Origin: JAVVSK01 sp036654235
GTDB taxonomy: Bacteria > Bacillota > Clostridia > Christensenellales > CAG-138
DNA length: 64,000 bases
Direction of reading: 5' to 3'
Assembly (NCBI GenBank): GCA_036654235.1
Contig: JAVVSK010000008.1
Coordinates: 1-64,000, forward strand
A program made the translations under genes and the position numbers. Each line of letters begins with the position of its first letter. Position 1 is the stretch's first letter. The notes under the pieces were generated by a model. It did no database searches. It worked only from the letters and a program-made list of their open reading frames with translations, and was not told where the DNA came from. Below, one piece after another: positions 34,301 through 43,764 of this stretch.

Positions 34301-34512
34301 ATTATCCGTTCCGTTCCTAAGCACGTAAAAAACGATATAATAAAGTTGCGCTGAATTATCATTTTTTATTAAAAAACAAAATAAACTGTAGGCATTAGAA
34401 ACAGGCTCGTTTTTAACACAAAAAACGTTAAAAACATCTATTATATCTTCCCTTTCATCTTTACCGCTATTTGTGTTAGAATAAGGGGTATCATAAAAGG
34501 AGACTGTATTAA

Positions 34513-34920
34513 ATGAAAAAAATTTTACCTATTGTTCTCGTGCTTATTATTTTGCTTTCGTTCTCATCTTGCGCGCCGGGCGAGGAGCTTCCGCTTTTAA
34601 ACGCGGGAATCTTCGAGGGAGTAAATCAAGATCCGAACGCGGCGTTTAATCCAAAGTTAACCATATACGGGGATGACACTTATAAACTCGAATTTGCCGA
34701 TGGAATATATTGTTTAGGGTCGTTTTCCGTTAAAGATGAACAAAATAAGATTCTTCGCTTTAAGGTAGAAAGCTTTAGCGGAGAAACTAAGTTTAATGCT
34801 GACGAAATTGAAATGCTATTAAGAGACGACAACTCTTTGCTTATAAAAACGGAACTTAAAGGTTATATAATGAGCGATACTGCTTTTTCAAGGACGTTGA
34901 GAGGTACGCCTGAGCTATGA
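34513..34920 (+). CDS. Small lipoprotein of unknown function
   Basis: A 135-residue protein with a lipoprotein signal peptide: MKKILPIVLVLIILLSFSSC, with the lipidated Cys at position 20. Phe at -3 is a little unusual for a lipobox. The mature part is predicted beta-rich (TIYGDDTYKLEFADGIYC, SFSVKDEQNKILRFKVESF). I recognise no family. AAAGGAG lies 9 nt before the ATG. Its stop overlaps the nagA start by 4 nt (ATGA), so the two are translated together, linking it to amino-sugar use or cell-wall recycling by association. Confidence 0.75.
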   Translation: MKKILPIVLVLIILLSFSSCAPGEELPLLNAGIFEGVNQDPNAAFNPKLTIYGDDTYKLEFADGIYCLGSFSVKDEQNKILRFKVESFSGETKFNADEIEMLLRDDNSLLIKTELKGYIMSDTAFSRTLRGTPEL

Positions 34921-36056
34921 CTATTTCAAAGCTCTTTGGCAAGGCACTTTTAGGGGAACGCAGACTTGTCCCGTGCGAAATCCGTTTTTCGGATAAAATA
35001 GAATCAATTAAAAAATTACCGTCCGTCGGAAAAACCGCGCCAATCATCGCGCCTGGTTTTATAGACGTACATACGCACGGCGCAATGATGGCGGAGGCAA
35101 TGGATGCTGACGAGCGCTCTCTTTCAAACATGGCTGCATTTCACCTAAAAAAGGGGACGACCGGGTTTTTGCCGACGCTAATGAGCGCCTGCGAAGAAAA
35201 GCTTATGTGCGCTGCAATGACCGTTGCGCACGCAATGGAAACGGATTCGAGAATTTTAGGTCTTAATCTCGAGGGTCCGTTTTTATCGCAAAAAAAGCGG
35301 GGTGCGCATGACTTAGCGGCGTTAAAGCCTATAGACATGGCGCTTTTTGAACGGCTTTCCACCGTTGCTCCCGTTCGCCTTATAACCGTTGCCCCGGAGC
35401 TTGACAACGCGCTTCTCTTTATCGAGGAAGCGTGTAAAAAAACGGTTGTATCATTGGGACATTCGAACGCTGATTATGAAACGGCGCGCGCGGCCTTTGA
35501 AATCGGAGCAAAACACGTTACGCATCTTTTTAACGCCATGCCTCCGTTTTTACATCGCGATCCGGGTCTCTTCGGTGCGGCAATCGACTTTTCCGCCTCG
35601 GCGGAGCTTATATTGGATCTTATCCATATTGACCCTAGCGTTGCACGCGCCGCCTTTAGGCTGTTTAGCGAAAGGCTCGTCCTTATAAGCGACTCTATTT
35701 TTACCGCCGGTCTCGAAAACGGCGAATACACTAAAAATAATATTACCATCTACCTAAAGAACGCGGAGGCGCGATTAAAGGACGGAACTCTAGCGGGTTC
35801 TTCTATAGGTCTTATAGATGCCGTTAAAAACGCGGTTGCGATAGGGATACCGATAGAAAGGGCGTTATACGCCGCATCGGTAGCTCCGGCTAAGGCTATA
35901 GGAGTTTTCGACGAACGCGGTTCTATCGAAGAAGGAAAGCGCGCGGATCTTGTAATTTTAAACGCGAAACTCGATATCGTTGACGTTTTTCTTTCGGGGG
36001 AATCGGTTTATGAAAAACCAGCAAAGCGCGCTGCGCGAAAGGTTGCTCTCGTTTAA
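34917..36056 (+). CDS. nagA: N-acetylglucosamine-6-phosphate deacetylase
   Basis: A 379-residue amidohydrolase that deacetylates GlcNAc-6-P to GlcN-6-P. Metal-site residues are His52 and His54 in IDVHTHG, Glu119 in LNLEGPFL, His182 in SLGHSNAD and His203 in THLFNAMPP; Asp259 in LISDSIFTAG is the catalytic base (other family members have TDAM here). GSSIGLIDAVKNA and GSIEEGKRADLVIL finish the domain. nagB is not in the window. It is coupled to the lipoprotein gene and followed by a strong terminator. Confidence 0.92.
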   Translation: MTISKLFGKALLGERRLVPCEIRFSDKIESIKKLPSVGKTAPIIAPGFIDVHTHGAMMAEAMDADERSLSNMAAFHLKKGTTGFLPTLMSACEEKLMCAAMTVAHAMETDSRILGLNLEGPFLSQKKRGAHDLAALKPIDMALFERLSTVAPVRLITVAPELDNALLFIEEACKKTVVSLGHSNADYETARAAFEIGAKHVTHLFNAMPPFLHRDPGLFGAAIDFSASAELILDLIHIDPSVARAAFRLFSERLVLISDSIFTAGLENGEYTKNNITIYLKNAEARLKDGTLAGSSIGLIDAVKNAVAIGIPIERALYAASVAPAKAIGVFDERGSIEEGKRADLVILNAKLDIVDVFLSGESVYEKPAKRAARKVALV

Positions 36057-36086
36057 CCCGAAGCGGACAGCAAAATTAAAAAAAAT

Positions 36087-36123
36087 ATCGCCGATTGCTT
36101 TTTTTAATTTTGCAATCGGCGAT
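36087..36123. terminator. Terminator between nagA and the 36137 gene
   Basis: ATCGCCGATTGC (36087-36098) and GCAATCGGCGAT (36112-36123) form a perfect 12-bp stem with flanking A and T runs, suited to both convergent genes. Confidence 0.88.
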
Positions 36124-36136
36124 TTATTATTTAGTT

Positions 36137-37270
36137 TTATTTATCTGCTATTTTCTGATCTACTCGCTTTATAAAGCATCTTCGCGTCTTATGGTTAACG
36201 TGTTCAAAAAATTTCCATTGCGCCTGTACCTGTTCATTACTCTCCATCATAGGTCCGGTTTCGGCAAACTTAATATTCATCTTTAAAGCGCTTTGCATTA
36301 CATAGTTGATAAGGATTGCGTTTACTCCGTCCCCTTGCATATCCGGGCGCACAGCTACCAAAAACATATCAAGGAGATCGTTTTTATGGGTAGCTTTTAA
36401 TATTCTAAATAAACCAAAAGGCAATAATCTTCCGTTGCTCTTTTTTATCGCAAGAGCTATCGATGGTTCAGTGATTCCGAAAGCGACAAGCTCCTCATTT
36501 TCGTTAAGAACGATACAAGTAAAGCGCGGATCTAAAAGCGGTATAAATTTATTTGTATATTTTTTTATTTGTGCGGGGTTTAGCGGAACTACCCCGTAAA
36601 GATGTGCATAGGCATCATTTAAAAGTTTAAAGAGGTCATCCTTATATTTAAAAACGTCAAGACGCGTTTTCATATCTACCAGATGCAGCTTATAGCGTTT
36701 CATAACGGCGGCGGCAAGGCGTTCTATTCGTTCGCAGCTTTCGGGGAGCGTTATCTTATATTCGACCCAATCGACATCTTTTACAAAGCCCAATTTCGTA
36801 AGATGGTCGATATAGTATGGATGATTATAGTAAGTAAAAAACTGCCCACGTTCCTCAAAACCCTTTATAAGCATACCTTCCCTATCGAGGTCGCAAAATC
36901 CGAGGGGACCGTGAAGCTCTATGCATTCGGTTTTACGCGCATAATCCTCAACAGCGTCAAAAAGAGCCTTCGAAACTTCATAGTCGTCTATAAAATCGAC
37001 TTCTGAAAAGCGCATTCGTTTATAGCCCCATTTTTCGTTCGCCTTATTGCTAAGAATCGCACCTATACGCCCGACGATTCGCCCGTCTTTATACGCTAAA
37101 AAACATTTTGTTTCACAGTATGAGTAAGCTGGGTTTTTTTCAGTCCAATCTTCAACCTCTTCCGCAAAAAGAGGTGGAATATAATATTCGCAATCACGAT
37201 AAAGCTCGTTCGGAAAGTTCATGAACTTTTTAAGCGCCGATTTTCCTTTAACTTCTTCTATAATAACCAA
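36137..37270 (-). CDS. GNAT-like protein of unknown function
   Basis: A 377-residue protein of a family common in Clostridia and Bacteroidetes. The N-terminal part has FMNFPNELYRDCEYYIPPLF, then CETKCFLAYKDGRIVGRIGAI, a GNAT-type strand with acetyl-CoA loop; a second GNAT-like half shows LDMFLVAVRPDMQGDGVNAIL. This suggests two acetyltransferase-like folds, one perhaps degenerate. No substrate is known. The start is TTG 37270 with GAGGTG 9 nt upstream, 11 nt after the mgtE stop, so the two form an operon. Confidence 0.72.
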   Translation of the reverse strand: MVIIEEVKGKSALKKFMNFPNELYRDCEYYIPPLFAEEVEDWTEKNPAYSYCETKCFLAYKDGRIVGRIGAILSNKANEKWGYKRMRFSEVDFIDDYEVSKALFDAVEDYARKTECIELHGPLGFCDLDREGMLIKGFEERGQFFTYYNHPYYIDHLTKLGFVKDVDWVEYKITLPESCERIERLAAAVMKRYKLHLVDMKTRLDVFKYKDDLFKLLNDAYAHLYGVVPLNPAQIKKYTNKFIPLLDPRFTCIVLNENEELVAFGITEPSIALAIKKSNGRLLPFGLFRILKATHKNDLLDMFLVAVRPDMQGDGVNAILINYVMQSALKMNIKFAETGPMMESNEQVQAQWKFFEHVNHKTRRCFIKRVDQKIADK

Positions 37271-37281
37271 AATGAATCACC

Positions 37282-38616
37282 TCATAAATTAAGCAAGCCG
37301 GATGCTATATTAAAATACACAATAAGTGCCAATGCGTCAACGATTGTAGTTAAAAACGGACTCGCCATAACGGCGGGATCAAAGCCCAGCTTTTTTGCGA
37401 CGAGCGGCAAAGTACAGCCCACAAGCTTTGCGATAAAAACAGTTACGACTAAGGTAAGCGAAACTACGAGAGCAATATCGAAAGTAACGGAGTCTATAAG
37501 CATCATCTTGCCGATATTTATTATAGCCAGCGAAACGCCACAGAGCAAAGAGACGCGGAGCTCTTTCCATATTATTTTAAATATGTCCGCAAACCTTACG
37601 TCGCCCAGCGACAGACTCCTTATAATAGTTACCGAAGACTGACTCCCTGCGTTTCCACCGGTATCCGTAAGCATCGGAATGAAAGAGGTAAGTATAACGC
37701 AGCTCGCTATAGCACCTTCAAAAGATTGGATTATTTTGCCGGTAAACGTTGCCGAAACCATTAGGAGCATTAACCAAGGGATTCGTTGTTTGAAAACATC
37801 AAAAACGCTCGTTTTAAGATAAGGCTTTTCGGAGGGCGTTATCGCCGCCATTTTTTCTATATCTTCGGTCGCCTCATCGCGCATTATATCTACTATATCG
37901 TCTACGGTTATTATACCTACCAAACGGTTTTCGCTGTCAACGACGGGCATAGACGTAAAATCATATTTTTGGAACACCATAGATACTTCTTCTTGATCCA
38001 TAAGTGTATCTACGCTTATTACGTTGCTATCCATTATATTTTCGATAATTGTATCATGTTCAGCCAATATAAGATTGCGTATAGTTACAATCCCGATCAG
38101 TTTCCTCGCGCCGTCCGTTACATAACAGATTTCTATAGTTTCCTTATCGGCACATTCCTTACGTATCCGATTAAATGCGTCGTCAACGGTATCGGTCATC
38201 CTAAGATTTATAAACTCTACCGTCATTATGCTTCCGGCGCTGCTGTCCGGATAACGGAGAAGATGATTTATATCTTTTCGCGTTTCGGGCTTCGCATAGC
38301 TTAAAAGCTTATGCACAACGCTCGCGGGCATTTCCTCGAGAAGATCCGTCGCGTCGTCAGCGAAAAGGTTGTCGAGTATATTAGCCGCCTCCTTATCGGT
38401 AAGCGACATTATCAGCGCCTGTTCAACTTCTATAGATAAATATGCAAAAACATCCGCCGCCATACTCTTTGGCAAAAGACGAAAAATTCTCATTAATTCG
38501 GATTCGGGCAATATTTCTATTATATCGGCAATATCGGCAACATTAAGTTGAATTAGTTCAGCCTTTAACTCGTTATAACGTTGCTCGGAAATAAGCTGAA
38601 CAATTTTTTCAATCAT
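37282..38616 (-). CDS. mgtE: Magnesium transporter MgtE
   Basis: A 444-residue Mg2+ channel. The N domain (residues 1-130: IADIIEILPESELMRIFRLL ... DDATDLLEEMPASV) and two CBS domains (VEFINLRMTDTVDDAFNRIR; ISVDTLMDQEEVSMVFQKYD) gate the pore according to cytoplasmic Mg2+. The C-terminal five-helix membrane domain carries PMLTDTGGNAGSQSS and ASPFLTTIVDALALIVYF. ATG 38616 is preferred over TTG 38622 because GGAGG is then 7 nt away. Confidence 0.95.
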   Translation of the reverse strand: MIEKIVQLISEQRYNELKAELIQLNVADIADIIEILPESELMRIFRLLPKSMAADVFAYLSIEVEQALIMSLTDKEAANILDNLFADDATDLLEEMPASVVHKLLSYAKPETRKDINHLLRYPDSSAGSIMTVEFINLRMTDTVDDAFNRIRKECADKETIEICYVTDGARKLIGIVTIRNLILAEHDTIIENIMDSNVISVDTLMDQEEVSMVFQKYDFTSMPVVDSENRLVGIITVDDIVDIMRDEATEDIEKMAAITPSEKPYLKTSVFDVFKQRIPWLMLLMVSATFTGKIIQSFEGAIASCVILTSFIPMLTDTGGNAGSQSSVTIIRSLSLGDVRFADIFKIIWKELRVSLLCGVSLAIINIGKMMLIDSVTFDIALVVSLTLVVTVFIAKLVGCTLPLVAKKLGFDPAVMASPFLTTIVDALALIVYFNIASGLLNL

Positions 38617-38643
38617 CGGCAATCCTCCACAGAATACAGCGAT

Positions 38644-38672
38644 ATTGTATCAGAGCGTAAAGTATTTAGCAA
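38644..38672 (-). promoter_or_regulatory. Promoter of mgtE
   Basis: On the minus strand: TTGCTA (38672-38667), 17-bp spacer, TACAAT (38649-38644), 28 bp before the ATG. Confidence 0.65.
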
Positions 38673-38785
38673 GGCTGGTTAAGCTTTTTTGTATTTTATT
38701 GTGTTTAAACACAATAAAACGTTTCAAATAAGCTTCCCATAAATGTGCGCACATTATATCCGCGAAAAAGTCCTGATCTTCTTGT

Positions 38786-38814
38786 TTGTTATGAGGAGGA
38801 ATATAGGTTATAAT
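38786..38814 (+). promoter_or_regulatory. Promoter of the WalJ-like gene and lpd
   Basis: TTGTTA (38786-38791), 17-bp spacer, TATAAT (38809-38814), with GGAGGTGA then ATG 38836. Only 22 nt of leader. Confidence 0.6.
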
Positions 38815-38835
38815 GACAAACCGTGGAGGTGACAA

Positions 38836-39615
38836 ATGCGGTTTTTTCCATTGTTCAGCGGATCCAGCGGAAACTGCTCTTTAATTGAGGGCGGGGGAGT
38901 TCGCGTTCTTATCGATGCCGGGTTATCCGGGAAAGCAATTGAGGCTGCCCTTACCGAATATGCACTGTCACCCGATACGATAGACGCTATTTTAATAACA
39001 CATGAACATATTGATCACATAAGAGGCGTCGGCGTTTTAAGCAGGCGTTACGATATACCCGTATATGCAAATACCGGCACATGGCAGGGAATGTGCGGAA
39101 TAATAGGCAACATATCACCAAAAAACGAGAGAGTTTTTGAAACGGGGCGGAGCTTTTTTATAAAACAGCTCGATATATCCCCTTTCTCAACACCGCACGA
39201 CGCGAACGAGTCCGTCTGTTACGTCTGCATGGCTGAAGGACGGAAGCTTTCGATTATGACCGACATAGGCCATGTAACGAACGCGCTCCTTTCCGCCGTT
39301 GAATATTCCAATCTCTTGCTTTTAGAGTCAAACTATGATATAGAAATGTTAGACGTAGGCTCATATCCATATCCGTTAAAACGGAGGATAAAGGGAAATC
39401 ACGGACATCTTTCCAACGAAGACGCGGGGGCGGCTCTCGTAAAGCTATATAATCGAGGTATAAAGCGTACAATTTTAGGGCATTTAAGTAAAGAAAACAA
39501 TACTGAGATAATAGCGCGGCTTACCGTTGAAAACGCTCTGGCTGAAAACGAAATATACGATATGTCGCTGTGCGTTGCGCATAGGGATAGGAGCTGCGGT
39601 CAATTTTACGTATAA
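38836..39615 (+). CDS. MBL-fold metallohydrolase, YycJ/WalJ type
   Basis: A 259-residue metallo-beta-lactamase-fold enzyme. The metal site is ITHEHIDHIRG (HxHxDH) with SGSSGNCSLIE at the N terminus and GNHGHLSNEDA / ILGHLSKENN near the C terminus, all typical of YycJ/WalJ. That family is usually encoded with the WalKR system and linked to DNA mismatch-repair exonuclease activity; WalKR is not here. GGAGGTGA precedes ATG 38836. lpd follows after 40 nt, so co-transcription is likely. Confidence 0.88.
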   Translation: MRFFPLFSGSSGNCSLIEGGGVRVLIDAGLSGKAIEAALTEYALSPDTIDAILITHEHIDHIRGVGVLSRRYDIPVYANTGTWQGMCGIIGNISPKNERVFETGRSFFIKQLDISPFSTPHDANESVCYVCMAEGRKLSIMTDIGHVTNALLSAVEYSNLLLLESNYDIEMLDVGSYPYPLKRRIKGNHGHLSNEDAGAALVKLYNRGIKRTILGHLSKENNTEIIARLTVENALAENEIYDMSLCVAHRDRSCGQFYV

Positions 39616-39655
39616 AACACCTATTTAGAGTTATTTTTTTGGGAGGGATATAGCA

Positions 39656-41026
39656 GTGACACATGATATTATAATTTTGGGAGGCGGCCCAGCAGGGTAT
39701 CGCGCAGCGGAACAGGCGGCAAAGTCCGGTTTAAAGACGCTTTGCGTCGAAAAGTTAAACGTCGGAGGCGTATGTTTAAACGAAGGATGTATACCTACAA
39801 AGACTCTGCTTTATAGCGCAAAACTGTTCGACGGAGCAACTCACGGAGAAAAATACGGCGTTTTTTCCGAAGCGATAAAAATTGACCATGCGAAGGTCGT
39901 TGCAAGAAAAAATAAAGTTGTAAAGCTCCTTACCGGTGGCGTAAAGGCGGCTCTAAAGGCTCATGGCGCGGAGCTTATAATCGGCGAAGGTAAAATAATC
40001 GAAAAAGAAAACGGAGAATTTAAGGTTGCTGTCGGCGAAAATGAATATACATCAAAATATCTCCTTATAGCTACCGGCTCAAGCCCGGTTATACCCCCTA
40101 TACCCGGAGCAAAGAATGGCGTCGAAAAAGGAACGATTCTAACGAATAAGGAGATCCTTGCTCTAACCGAGATACCCAAGAGACTTCTCATAATAGGCGG
40201 TGGAGTTATCGGTCTTGAAATGGCAAGTTATTTCAATTCGATAGGCAGCGCGGTAACCGTAGTCGAAATGCTTGACCATATTGCGGGCGAAAACGATGCT
40301 GAACTTTCTTTGATTTTACAAAAAACCTATGCAAAAAGAGGCGTACACTTTATTCTCTCAACTAAAGTTGTAAGCCTTGAAAACGACATTGCGAAATGCG
40401 ATTCGGACGGCGAAATTACGGAGATCCCGTTCGATAAAGCTTTAATGAGCGTTGGAAGAAGGGCTAACACCGCGGATCTCGGTTTAGACGCAATAGACGT
40501 TTTAATTGAACGCGGTGCCGTTATAACCGACGACCATATGCGTACCAATGTTGAAAACGCATATGCGGCGGGCGACGTAAACGGAAAATCGATGCTTGCG
40601 CATACCGCGTATCGCGAAGCGGACGTAGCGGTAAACAACATAATCGGTATTGAAGATTCGGTAGACTATTCAAAAATACCGGCCGTTATATATACTAATC
40701 CCGAACTCGGAAGCATAGGCGAAACCGAAGATACAGCAGTGAAAAAAAACTTAAATTATGGAATCGTAAAAATACCTATGCGCTTTTCGGGTCGCTATCT
40801 CGCCGAAAACGAAGGAGGAGACGGTGTTTTTAAGATGATAATCAATAAGGAGAGCAAGGTCGTTTTAGGTGCGCAAGCTCTTTGCAACTATGCCTCCGAA
40901 TTTATCGTATCCGTCGGCGTTATGATGGAAGCTAAAATGACCGTTGAACAGATAAAAAAAGTTGTTTTCCCGCATCCAACCGTTTGCGAAATAATAAGAG
41001 AGGGCATAGACAGTTGCGAATTTTAG
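39656..41026 (+). CDS. lpd: Dihydrolipoyl dehydrogenase
   Basis: A 456-residue FAD/NAD-dependent disulfide oxidoreductase. The FAD site is IILGGGPAGYRAAEQ (residues 5-19), the redox disulfide is Cys40-Cys45 in GGVCLNEGCIPTK, the NAD site is LLIIGGGVIGLEMASYF, FAD-binding AYAAGDVNG follows, and the catalytic HPTVCEI lies near the C terminus. It reoxidises lipoyl groups of a 2-oxoacid or glycine-cleavage complex; no partner E2/GcvH gene is present in the window. The start is GTG 39656 behind GGGAGGG. It overlaps tadA by 13 nt. Confidence 0.93.
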   Translation: MTHDIIILGGGPAGYRAAEQAAKSGLKTLCVEKLNVGGVCLNEGCIPTKTLLYSAKLFDGATHGEKYGVFSEAIKIDHAKVVARKNKVVKLLTGGVKAALKAHGAELIIGEGKIIEKENGEFKVAVGENEYTSKYLLIATGSSPVIPPIPGAKNGVEKGTILTNKEILALTEIPKRLLIIGGGVIGLEMASYFNSIGSAVTVVEMLDHIAGENDAELSLILQKTYAKRGVHFILSTKVVSLENDIAKCDSDGEITEIPFDKALMSVGRRANTADLGLDAIDVLIERGAVITDDHMRTNVENAYAAGDVNGKSMLAHTAYREADVAVNNIIGIEDSVDYSKIPAVIYTNPELGSIGETEDTAVKKNLNYGIVKIPMRFSGRYLAENEGGDGVFKMIINKESKVVLGAQALCNYASEFIVSVGVMMEAKMTVEQIKKVVFPHPTVCEIIREGIDSCEF

Positions 41027-41460
41027 CCTATGAAGGCTATATGAAAGATGCCCTCGCCGAAGCCGAGCTTGCTTTTTTTGCGGGCGAGGTTCCGGTGGGG
41101 GCAATCGTCGTTAAAGACGACACCATAATTTCCCGCGCGCATAATTTCGTTGAGCGGGACGGTTTAGCTACGGCTCATGCTGAGCTTCGGGCTATCGATA
41201 TCGCCTCAAAGTCGCTTGGACGAAGACTTAACGGATGCACTCTCATAACGACGCTTGAGCCTTGCCCGATGTGCATGGGCGCTATTTTAAACGCGCGAAT
41301 AGACGTTATCGTCTTTGGCGCTTTCGACCCAATCATGGGCTGCGCCTGTTCCGCTATAGATTTAAGTTGCTTTAATAAAAATCTAAAAGTCGTGGGAGGC
41401 GTATTGATAGATGACTGCGAATCGCTCCTTAAAAAACGGTTTGGGGAAATGCGCAACTGA
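41014..41460 (+). CDS. tadA: tRNA adenosine(34) deaminase
   Basis: A 148-residue cytidine-deaminase-fold enzyme that converts A34 to inosine in tRNA. The zinc site is complete: HAELRAID (His and catalytic Glu) and LEPCPMCMGAI (two Cys). The N terminus LAYEGYMKDALAEAELA fits family starts, so I prefer TTG 41014, with GAGAGG upstream; ATG 41041 (MKDALAEA) is an alternative. It overlaps the lpd end. Normal bacterial TadA acts on tRNA-Arg(ACG); the tRNA-Leu(AAG) at 19424 suggests a wider substrate range here. Confidence 0.92.
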   Translation: MRILAYEGYMKDALAEAELAFFAGEVPVGAIVVKDDTIISRAHNFVERDGLATAHAELRAIDIASKSLGRRLNGCTLITTLEPCPMCMGAILNARIDVIVFGAFDPIMGCACSAIDLSCFNKNLKVVGGVLIDDCESLLKKRFGEMRN

Positions 41461-41752
41461 GAAAAGTTTACGCTTCTTTCTGTTTTTTTATGATTTATAC
41501 TTTTGATCAGCAATAATATTTGCATATATAATAGTGATTTTATTTGAAACTCTGCGCGATTATAGAAACTTTATTTATTTTTATCTATTATTGGCTAAAC
41601 AATAATCCAAATAATTCCTTTAATTTATTGATTATATTATTGCTGACTAAAAGTATTTATTATAAAACTATATTGATTGCCGCTTCGTTTTGCTCGGTTT
41701 TCCATAGATCCGTTCAATTTAGACGATTCGTAAGAAAGCGACCGTAACAAAC
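41461..41752 (+). other. AT-rich gene-free stretch upstream of gdpP
   Basis: About 290 bp of very AT-rich DNA. I see only weak -10-like boxes (TATAAT at about 41526) and no supported gene, RNA or repeat. Confidence 0.4.
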
Positions 41753-41781
41753 TTGCAAAAAATTCATATAGGGAATATAAT
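41753..41781 (+). promoter_or_regulatory. Promoter of gdpP-rplI
   Basis: TTGCAA (41753-41758), 17-bp spacer, TATAAT (41776-41781), 36 bp before the ATG. Confidence 0.6.
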
Positions 41782-41817
41782 TGTAGGTATACTGACGAAC
41801 AGGGGGGGTGCTGATCT

Positions 41818-43764
41818 ATGATGAAAAAAAATTCGGTTTTTTTGCTGCTGATGCTCCTTGGAATTTGCGGAATATGCGTAGTATCGGCGACGCTTTTTAT
41901 TCATCCGGTAGGAATAATCGCCTGCCTTTTGGTTGTCGCCGCCTTTGCTGTTGCGATAATATATGCACACAATTGTGATGCGGAAATAAGCAAGGCGTTA
42001 AACGATGTTTTTAATGAAAATTCGATAATATCGGTACAGCTTATAAACAGCGTCAAGGTTCCATGCCTCTTATTTAATAAAAGATCAAAAATAATTTGGA
42101 GTAACGTTGCGTTTCGTGAAATATTTTCCGGGGAATATCTTCACGATGTGATAGAAGATCCCGATTTATTTACTCCGCATCATTCTATGCAAAAAGAAGT
42201 GAACGGCAGACAGTTTTCGATAATAAATATACCCGTAGAGCGCAAAAATAAATTGGCGGATACCATCGTTTTTCAGTATTGGCTAGACAGAACCGAAGAG
42301 TTGCACTATGCACATCTATACGAGGATAACATGCCGACGGCGGCTATCATATTTATAGACAACTATGATGATATAAACGCTATAAAAGGTTTTAACAGAA
42401 ATATAGCTATCAACGAGGTTGAACGCATTGTAGCTAACTTTGCTCGGGCGGTAAACGGAACATATCGGCGCTATGAAAATGCACAGTTTTTTGTTCTTTT
42501 TGAACGAAAGTATCTTGCGGCCGTTGAAAAAAATAAGTTCGATATTTTTAATAAGGTGCACGATATAGAGACAGGTCTTGACCAGCCAATAACTCTCTCT
42601 ATCGCGATAGGTGTTTCTGAAAGCATAGCGAAGTCGGAAGAGGAAGCAAGAAACGCTATGGAGCTTGCTCTAGGGCGCGGAGGAGATCAAGTTGTCGTTA
42701 AACGCGGCGGTAAATATTCATTTTACGGCGCAAATATTCTTCTCAGCACAAAAAACTCGCGCGTTCAGGTGCGAATGAAATCAAACGCATTGCGACAGCT
42801 CTTTGTAAACGCATCCGATGTTTTTATAATGGGTCATAAGCGTGCTGATATGGACTCATTGGGAGCCGCTCTCGGGCTTATGCGCTGCGCCTCGTCACTC
42901 TCGAAAAATTCATATTTCGTACTCGACGATATCAACCCAACAATAGAGAGCGCAATAGAAACGATGAACCGCGACCGCTCATATGCAAATAAAATAAAAT
43001 CACCGGAACAGGCTATTGAGATGATTAAGCCGACTTCCCTTCTCGTAATAGTCGATACTCAAAGGGAAAGCCTAATTCCTTCTCCCGCACTTTTGAAAAA
43101 AGCAAAAAAAATTGCAATCGTAGATCATCATAGAAAGTCTGTTGATTCGATAAACGGAGAGGCTATGTCTTGGACGGAATCGTCGGCTTCCTCTGCTTGC
43201 GAACTCGTTACCGAAATTTTACAATATTTCGACGATAAGACCTCTCTAACTTCGTTTGAAGCGGGGGCCATGTTGGCTGGTATAAGCATAGACACTAAGT
43301 CATTCACGTTTAATACCGGTGCCCGAACATTCGATGCGGCGAGTTTTTTAAAGCGCAAGGGTGCCGATACCGGAACGGTTAAGCTCATGTTCAGAGACGA
43401 TATAGAGATATTTAAGGCACGCGTGCGCGTTGTCGAAGCAGCAGAGTTGTCAAATAACGGTATAGCTATAGCATATTGTCCCTCTGACTGCAAAAATCCT
43501 ACTCTTATAGCGGCTCAGGCCGCGGATACTTTGCTCTCAATAAAGGGAATACAGGCGAGCTTTGTCATAGCGGAAGCGGACGGAGGGTATTCTATAAGCG
43601 CGCGAAGCCTTGGCAGTATAAACGTTCAGCTGATAATGGAAAGTTTAGGGGGAGGTGGACACCTTACCGTTGCCGGCGCTCAAATTACGGCTGTTAACAG
43701 GGGAGAAGCGATTGCATCGCTTAAAAAAGCAATAGAACTATATTCTAAGGAGGTTAAAAAATAA
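41818..43764 (+). CDS. gdpP: Cyclic-di-AMP phosphodiesterase GdpP
   Basis: A 648-residue membrane protein of the GdpP/YybT family, which degrades c-di-AMP and so affects potassium and cell-wall homeostasis. Two N-terminal helices (about 7-50) are followed by a degenerate PAS domain, a degenerate GGDEF domain (about 170-300, no intact GGDEF), and the DHH phosphoesterase (GHKRADMDSLGAALG, VDTQRESL, IVDHHRKS) with a DHHA1 tail (MESLGGGGHLTVAGAQI). The ATG is 9 nt after a G-rich ribosome site. rplI starts on the last base of its stop codon. The gdpP-rplI-dnaB order is conserved in Firmicutes. Confidence 0.95.
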   Translation: MMKKNSVFLLLMLLGICGICVVSATLFIHPVGIIACLLVVAAFAVAIIYAHNCDAEISKALNDVFNENSIISVQLINSVKVPCLLFNKRSKIIWSNVAFREIFSGEYLHDVIEDPDLFTPHHSMQKEVNGRQFSIINIPVERKNKLADTIVFQYWLDRTEELHYAHLYEDNMPTAAIIFIDNYDDINAIKGFNRNIAINEVERIVANFARAVNGTYRRYENAQFFVLFERKYLAAVEKNKFDIFNKVHDIETGLDQPITLSIAIGVSESIAKSEEEARNAMELALGRGGDQVVVKRGGKYSFYGANILLSTKNSRVQVRMKSNALRQLFVNASDVFIMGHKRADMDSLGAALGLMRCASSLSKNSYFVLDDINPTIESAIETMNRDRSYANKIKSPEQAIEMIKPTSLLVIVDTQRESLIPSPALLKKAKKIAIVDHHRKSVDSINGEAMSWTESSASSACELVTEILQYFDDKTSLTSFEAGAMLAGISIDTKSFTFNTGARTFDAASFLKRKGADTGTVKLMFRDDIEIFKARVRVVEAAELSNNGIAIAYCPSDCKNPTLIAAQAADTLLSIKGIQASFVIAEADGGYSISARSLGSINVQLIMESLGGGGHLTVAGAQITAVNRGEAIASLKKAIELYSKEVKK

